Source: Gemmatimonadota bacterium
GTDB lineage: Bacteria > Gemmatimonadota > Gemmatimonadetes > Gemmatimonadales > GWC2-71-9
DNA length: 7,064 bases
NCBI GenBank assembly: GCA_025361465.1
Contig: JANYAG010000167.1
Span: 1 to 7,064 of the forward strand
Direction: 5' to 3'
Shown here: piece by piece, positions 5,813 to 7,064 of the stretch
Position numbering within the stretch: position 1 is the stretch's first letter
Layout of the letters: each line of letters begins with the position of its first letter
Notes under the pieces: generated by a model
Databases searched by the model: none
Seen by the model: only the letters and a program-made list of their open reading frames with translations
Told to the model about the DNA's origin: nothing
Translations under genes and position numbers: made by a program

Positions 5813-5908
5813 GCCGGCCCGTAGGCGGGCGGTGACAACTGGCGTGAAGGGGCCGAACCAACCATTTTTCGTGGTTTCGCAGGTTTACCCGTACTCCCGA
5901 CAGGTCCG

Positions 5909-6583
5909 ATGGCACCGACTGAAGACACCCAGAAACCTTCCGCTCCGCTCGCGACGGCTCCAGCCGCTGCCACGGAGACCTTCTTCACGCCGCAGCGCCT
6001 CCGGGTGCTGGGGTATGCCGGTGCGGCCGTCCTGGTGATCGCCGTGGCCATCTGGTTCATGGTGACAGCCAACCAGCGCAAGGAACAGTATGCGTCGCGG
6101 GCCCTCGATGAGGCCAGGAATGCGGCCGAGCAGGGCAACATTGGTGTCGCGGTCCAGGGATTCACCAAGGTGGTGACGTCCTACAAGGGGACCGCTGCCG
6201 CGTATGAGGCTTCACTGGGTATCGCGCAGGCGCGACTGGTGGCGGGGCAGAACGAACTCGCGATTGCGGCGCTGACGGACTTCCTGAAGACCAACCCGCC
6301 GGCGTTCTACGCCGCGCCGGCCAACGGCCTCCTGGGAACCGCCTACGAGAACACCGGGCGCTGGAACGACGCGCTCGCGGCCCACCGCAAGGCGGCCGAC
6401 CTCGCTGGAGTGGAGTACCTGAAGGCGTCAGCGCTCCTGGATGCCGGGCGTGCCGCTCGGCTCGGTGGCAAGCGGGAGGAGGCCATCGCGATCTATCGGG
6501 AGATCCTGACCAAGCACGGCAAGACCGCTGCCGAGACCGAGGCGCAGGTCCGGCTTGCCGAACTGAACGGCGGCCAGCCCTGA
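5909..6583 (+). CDS. Membrane-anchored TPR protein, YfgM-like
   Basis: A 224-residue protein with a short Pro/Ala/Thr-rich cytoplasmic N-terminus (1-28), a basic F-T-P-Q-R-L-R stretch, one membrane helix at about 34-54, and a periplasmic part built of tetratricopeptide-type helical pairs (about 63-97, 98-132, 138-170, 172-207). TPR hallmarks include the A-x-x-G-F-x-K-V-V pattern near 81-89, G-T-A-Y-E-N-T-G-R-W-N-D-A-L at 143-156, and G-K-R-E-E-A-I-A-I-Y-R-E at 187-198. The order anchor-then-TPR resembles YfgM, a SecYEG-associated chaperone partner, and the TPR_21 family. The name is not certain because many single-anchor TPR proteins look alike. The ATG has only a weak AGG nearby. It stands alone, between the tRNA and a strong terminator. 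Confidence 0.85.
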   Translation: MAPTEDTQKPSAPLATAPAAATETFFTPQRLRVLGYAGAAVLVIAVAIWFMVTANQRKEQYASRALDEARNAAEQGNIGVAVQGFTKVVTSYKGTAAAYEASLGIAQARLVAGQNELAIAALTDFLKTNPPAFYAAPANGLLGTAYENTGRWNDALAAHRKAADLAGVEYLKASALLDAGRAARLGGKREEAIAIYREILTKHGKTAAETEAQVRLAELNGGQP

Positions 6584-6603
6584 CTTGTTGAGGGGTCGGC
6601 GAA

Positions 6604-6632
6604 GAGAGGGGCCCGGGATCCGGGCCCCTCTT
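6604..6632. terminator. Strong palindromic terminator, usable in both directions
   Basis: AGAGGGGCCCGG (6605-6616) pairs perfectly with CCGGGCCCCTCT (6620-6631) around a 3-base loop, with an additional outer G-T pair. It lies 21 bases after the stop of the TPR gene. The stem is very GC-rich. The following plus-strand tail (TTGCT) is a poor U-run, and the minus-strand side is CTTCGCC. It probably ends the TPR transcript and could also stop leftward transcription. Confidence 0.7.
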
Positions 6633-6844
6633 GCTAGCTGGTTTCTGGTGCTTGGACGGTCAGCGTGGTGAGTGGTCGTTGGGGACGGGCGGAGCTGGTA
6701 CTGGGTGACGGCGACGCTGCCTGGCTCCTTGGTGTCTCGGAAGTTGTTGTAGCACAGTAGCTTACGGCGTCGTTTGTGGCGTCTGCCTGTTGGCTGGTTA
6801 TATGACGTATAAGATGTATTATGTTAAGTAGTCAAGTGGAATGA
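6633..6844. other. Unassigned intergenic segment with AT-rich island
   Basis: About 210 bases lie between two terminator-like hairpins, and no gene is supported. Open frames exist on both strands (for example 6638-6757 plus, 40 codons after a stop; and a longer minus-strand frame), but none has both a start codon and a ribosome binding site, and their products have no recognisable family. The right part, 6797-6846, is roughly one-third GC, well below the rest of the window, and contains TTATA/TATAA (6798-6802 and 6808-6812) as a small inverted repeat. The left part is G/T-rich on the plus strand. It could be a small RNA gene, a decayed gene or a short acquired fragment. Confidence 0.5.
6806..6835 (-). 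promoter_or_regulatory. Candidate minus-strand promoter in AT-rich island
   Basis: On the minus strand TTGACT (6835-6830, five of six bases of the -35 consensus) is followed after 18 bases by TATACG (6811-6806, four of six of the -10). It is oriented leftward and would drive a transcript of about 165-195 bases ending at the palindrome at 6604-6632. AT-rich sequence gives such matches by chance. Confidence 0.35.
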
Positions 6845-6869
6845 TGTGGAGAAACCCTATTTCCCCACA
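6845..6869 (-). terminator. 3' hairpin of the dapF transcript
   Basis: In the minus-strand transcript TGTGGGGAAA pairs with TTTCTCCACA as a 10-bp stem around a 5-base loop; one pair is G-U. On the opposite strand the same position would be an A-C mismatch, so the structure favours RNA made leftward from dapF. It begins about 31 bases after the dapF stop. The following bases (TCATTCCACTT) form only a loose T-rich tail. Confidence 0.55.
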
Positions 6870-6900
6870 CGGTCCCCCACGGCGGCAACTCCCGGCGGAA

Positions 6901-7064
6901 CTACCCCAGCCACACCCCGGTAAACACCAGCCGCCCTTCGCCACAGAGCCAGATGTCGGTCGCCTGCTGACCATCGAGCACCGCCGCGACCGACAGCGGC
7001 CGGCCACTCGCTGAACGGAACCCCAACGGCAGCTCGTCGACTCCGGCGGCCGCGAGGGCCAGCG
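6901..7064 (-). CDS. dapF: Probable diaminopimelate epimerase, C-terminal fragment
   Basis: Fifty-three codons plus a TAG stop are visible; the gene enters from the right edge of the window. DapF converts LL- to meso-diaminopimelate for lysine and peptidoglycan synthesis. The fragment reads A-L-A-A-A-G-V-D-E-L-P-L, then an S-G-R-P-L-S-V strand, then D-I-W-L-C-G-E-G-R-L-V-F-T-G. This corresponds to the end of DapF: the Ala-rich helix after the catalytic A-C-G-T-G, the 'tpGG.L.V' strand, and the final 'v.LtGpa..vf.G' strand. The catalytic cysteines lie outside the window. The frame has high GC at third positions, like the other genes. A PhzF-type relative shares this fold and cannot be excluded from 53 residues. 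Confidence 0.62.
   Translation of the reverse strand, partial: LALAAAGVDELPLGFRSASGRPLSVAAVLDGQQATDIWLCGEGRLVFTGVWLG

Noticed and set aside
5833..5861. GTGACA as a -35 for the TPR gene
   Set aside because: The -35 match is good, but the sequence 17 bases downstream (GAACCA) is not a plausible -10.
6638..6757. A 40-codon plus-strand open frame after the TPR-gene terminator, and overlapping minus-strand frames
   Set aside because: No start codon with a ribosome binding site and no recognisable product; several frames are open at once, as happens by chance in this GC-rich sequence.
6819..7007. A 62-codon minus-strand frame ending in the AT-rich island
   Set aside because: It overlaps the dapF fragment in another frame, is rich in Cys, Arg, Gly and Ser as expected of an out-of-frame GC-rich reading, and has no family resemblance.

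Overview
The window looks like ordinary chromosomal core sequence from a high-GC, Gram-negative-type bacterium. GC is high throughout, GTG starts are frequent, genes are packed with overlaps of a few bases, and diaminopimelate and phospholipid genes are present. The gene order and the TPR membrane protein suggest Gemmatimonadota, or a deltaproteobacterium-like lineage, but no 16S or other decisive marker is present, so this is an inference.

Layout. (1) Positions 1-2223, plus strand: the end of der (ribosome-assembly GTPase), then plsY, gpsA and a MerR-family regulator. Successive genes overlap by 4, 4 and 10 bases, which indicates one operon. GpsA makes sn-glycerol-3-phosphate and PlsY acylates it, so the pair forms the entry step of phospholipid synthesis. 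(2) Positions 2234-3279, minus strand: a polytopic membrane protein of the LPG-synthase-TM/flippase-like family, preceded by a possible 16-codon coupled upstream ORF with a strong ribosome binding site. (3) Positions 3435-5500, plus strand: surE, pcm and a DedA-family gene, separated by 2 and 0 bases. SurE and Pcm are the classic stationary-phase/repair pair; DedA is a membrane lipid or proton-linked transporter. (4) Positions 5501-5908: a hairpin-rich non-coding stretch, a tRNA-Arg(CCT) with an unusually weak anticodon stem, and another hairpin. (5) Positions 5909-6583, plus strand: a membrane-anchored TPR protein resembling YfgM, ending at a strong palindromic terminator. (6) Positions 6633-6844: about 210 bases with no convincing gene, including a distinctly AT-rich island with a promoter-like sequence on the minus strand. 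(7) Positions 6901-7064, minus strand: the C-terminal end of a probable dapF, with its own 3' hairpin.

A shared theme is the cell envelope: PlsY, GpsA, the flippase-like protein, DedA, the TPR anchor and DapF all act on membrane lipid, secretion or peptidoglycan precursors. I see no defence system, mobile element or CRISPR array, and no clearly new multi-gene system. The points most worth checking are the short upstream ORF before the flippase gene, a possible leaderless surE start, the overlapping alternative hairpins before the tRNA, the mispaired tRNA anticodon stem, and the unexplained segment at 6633-6844.
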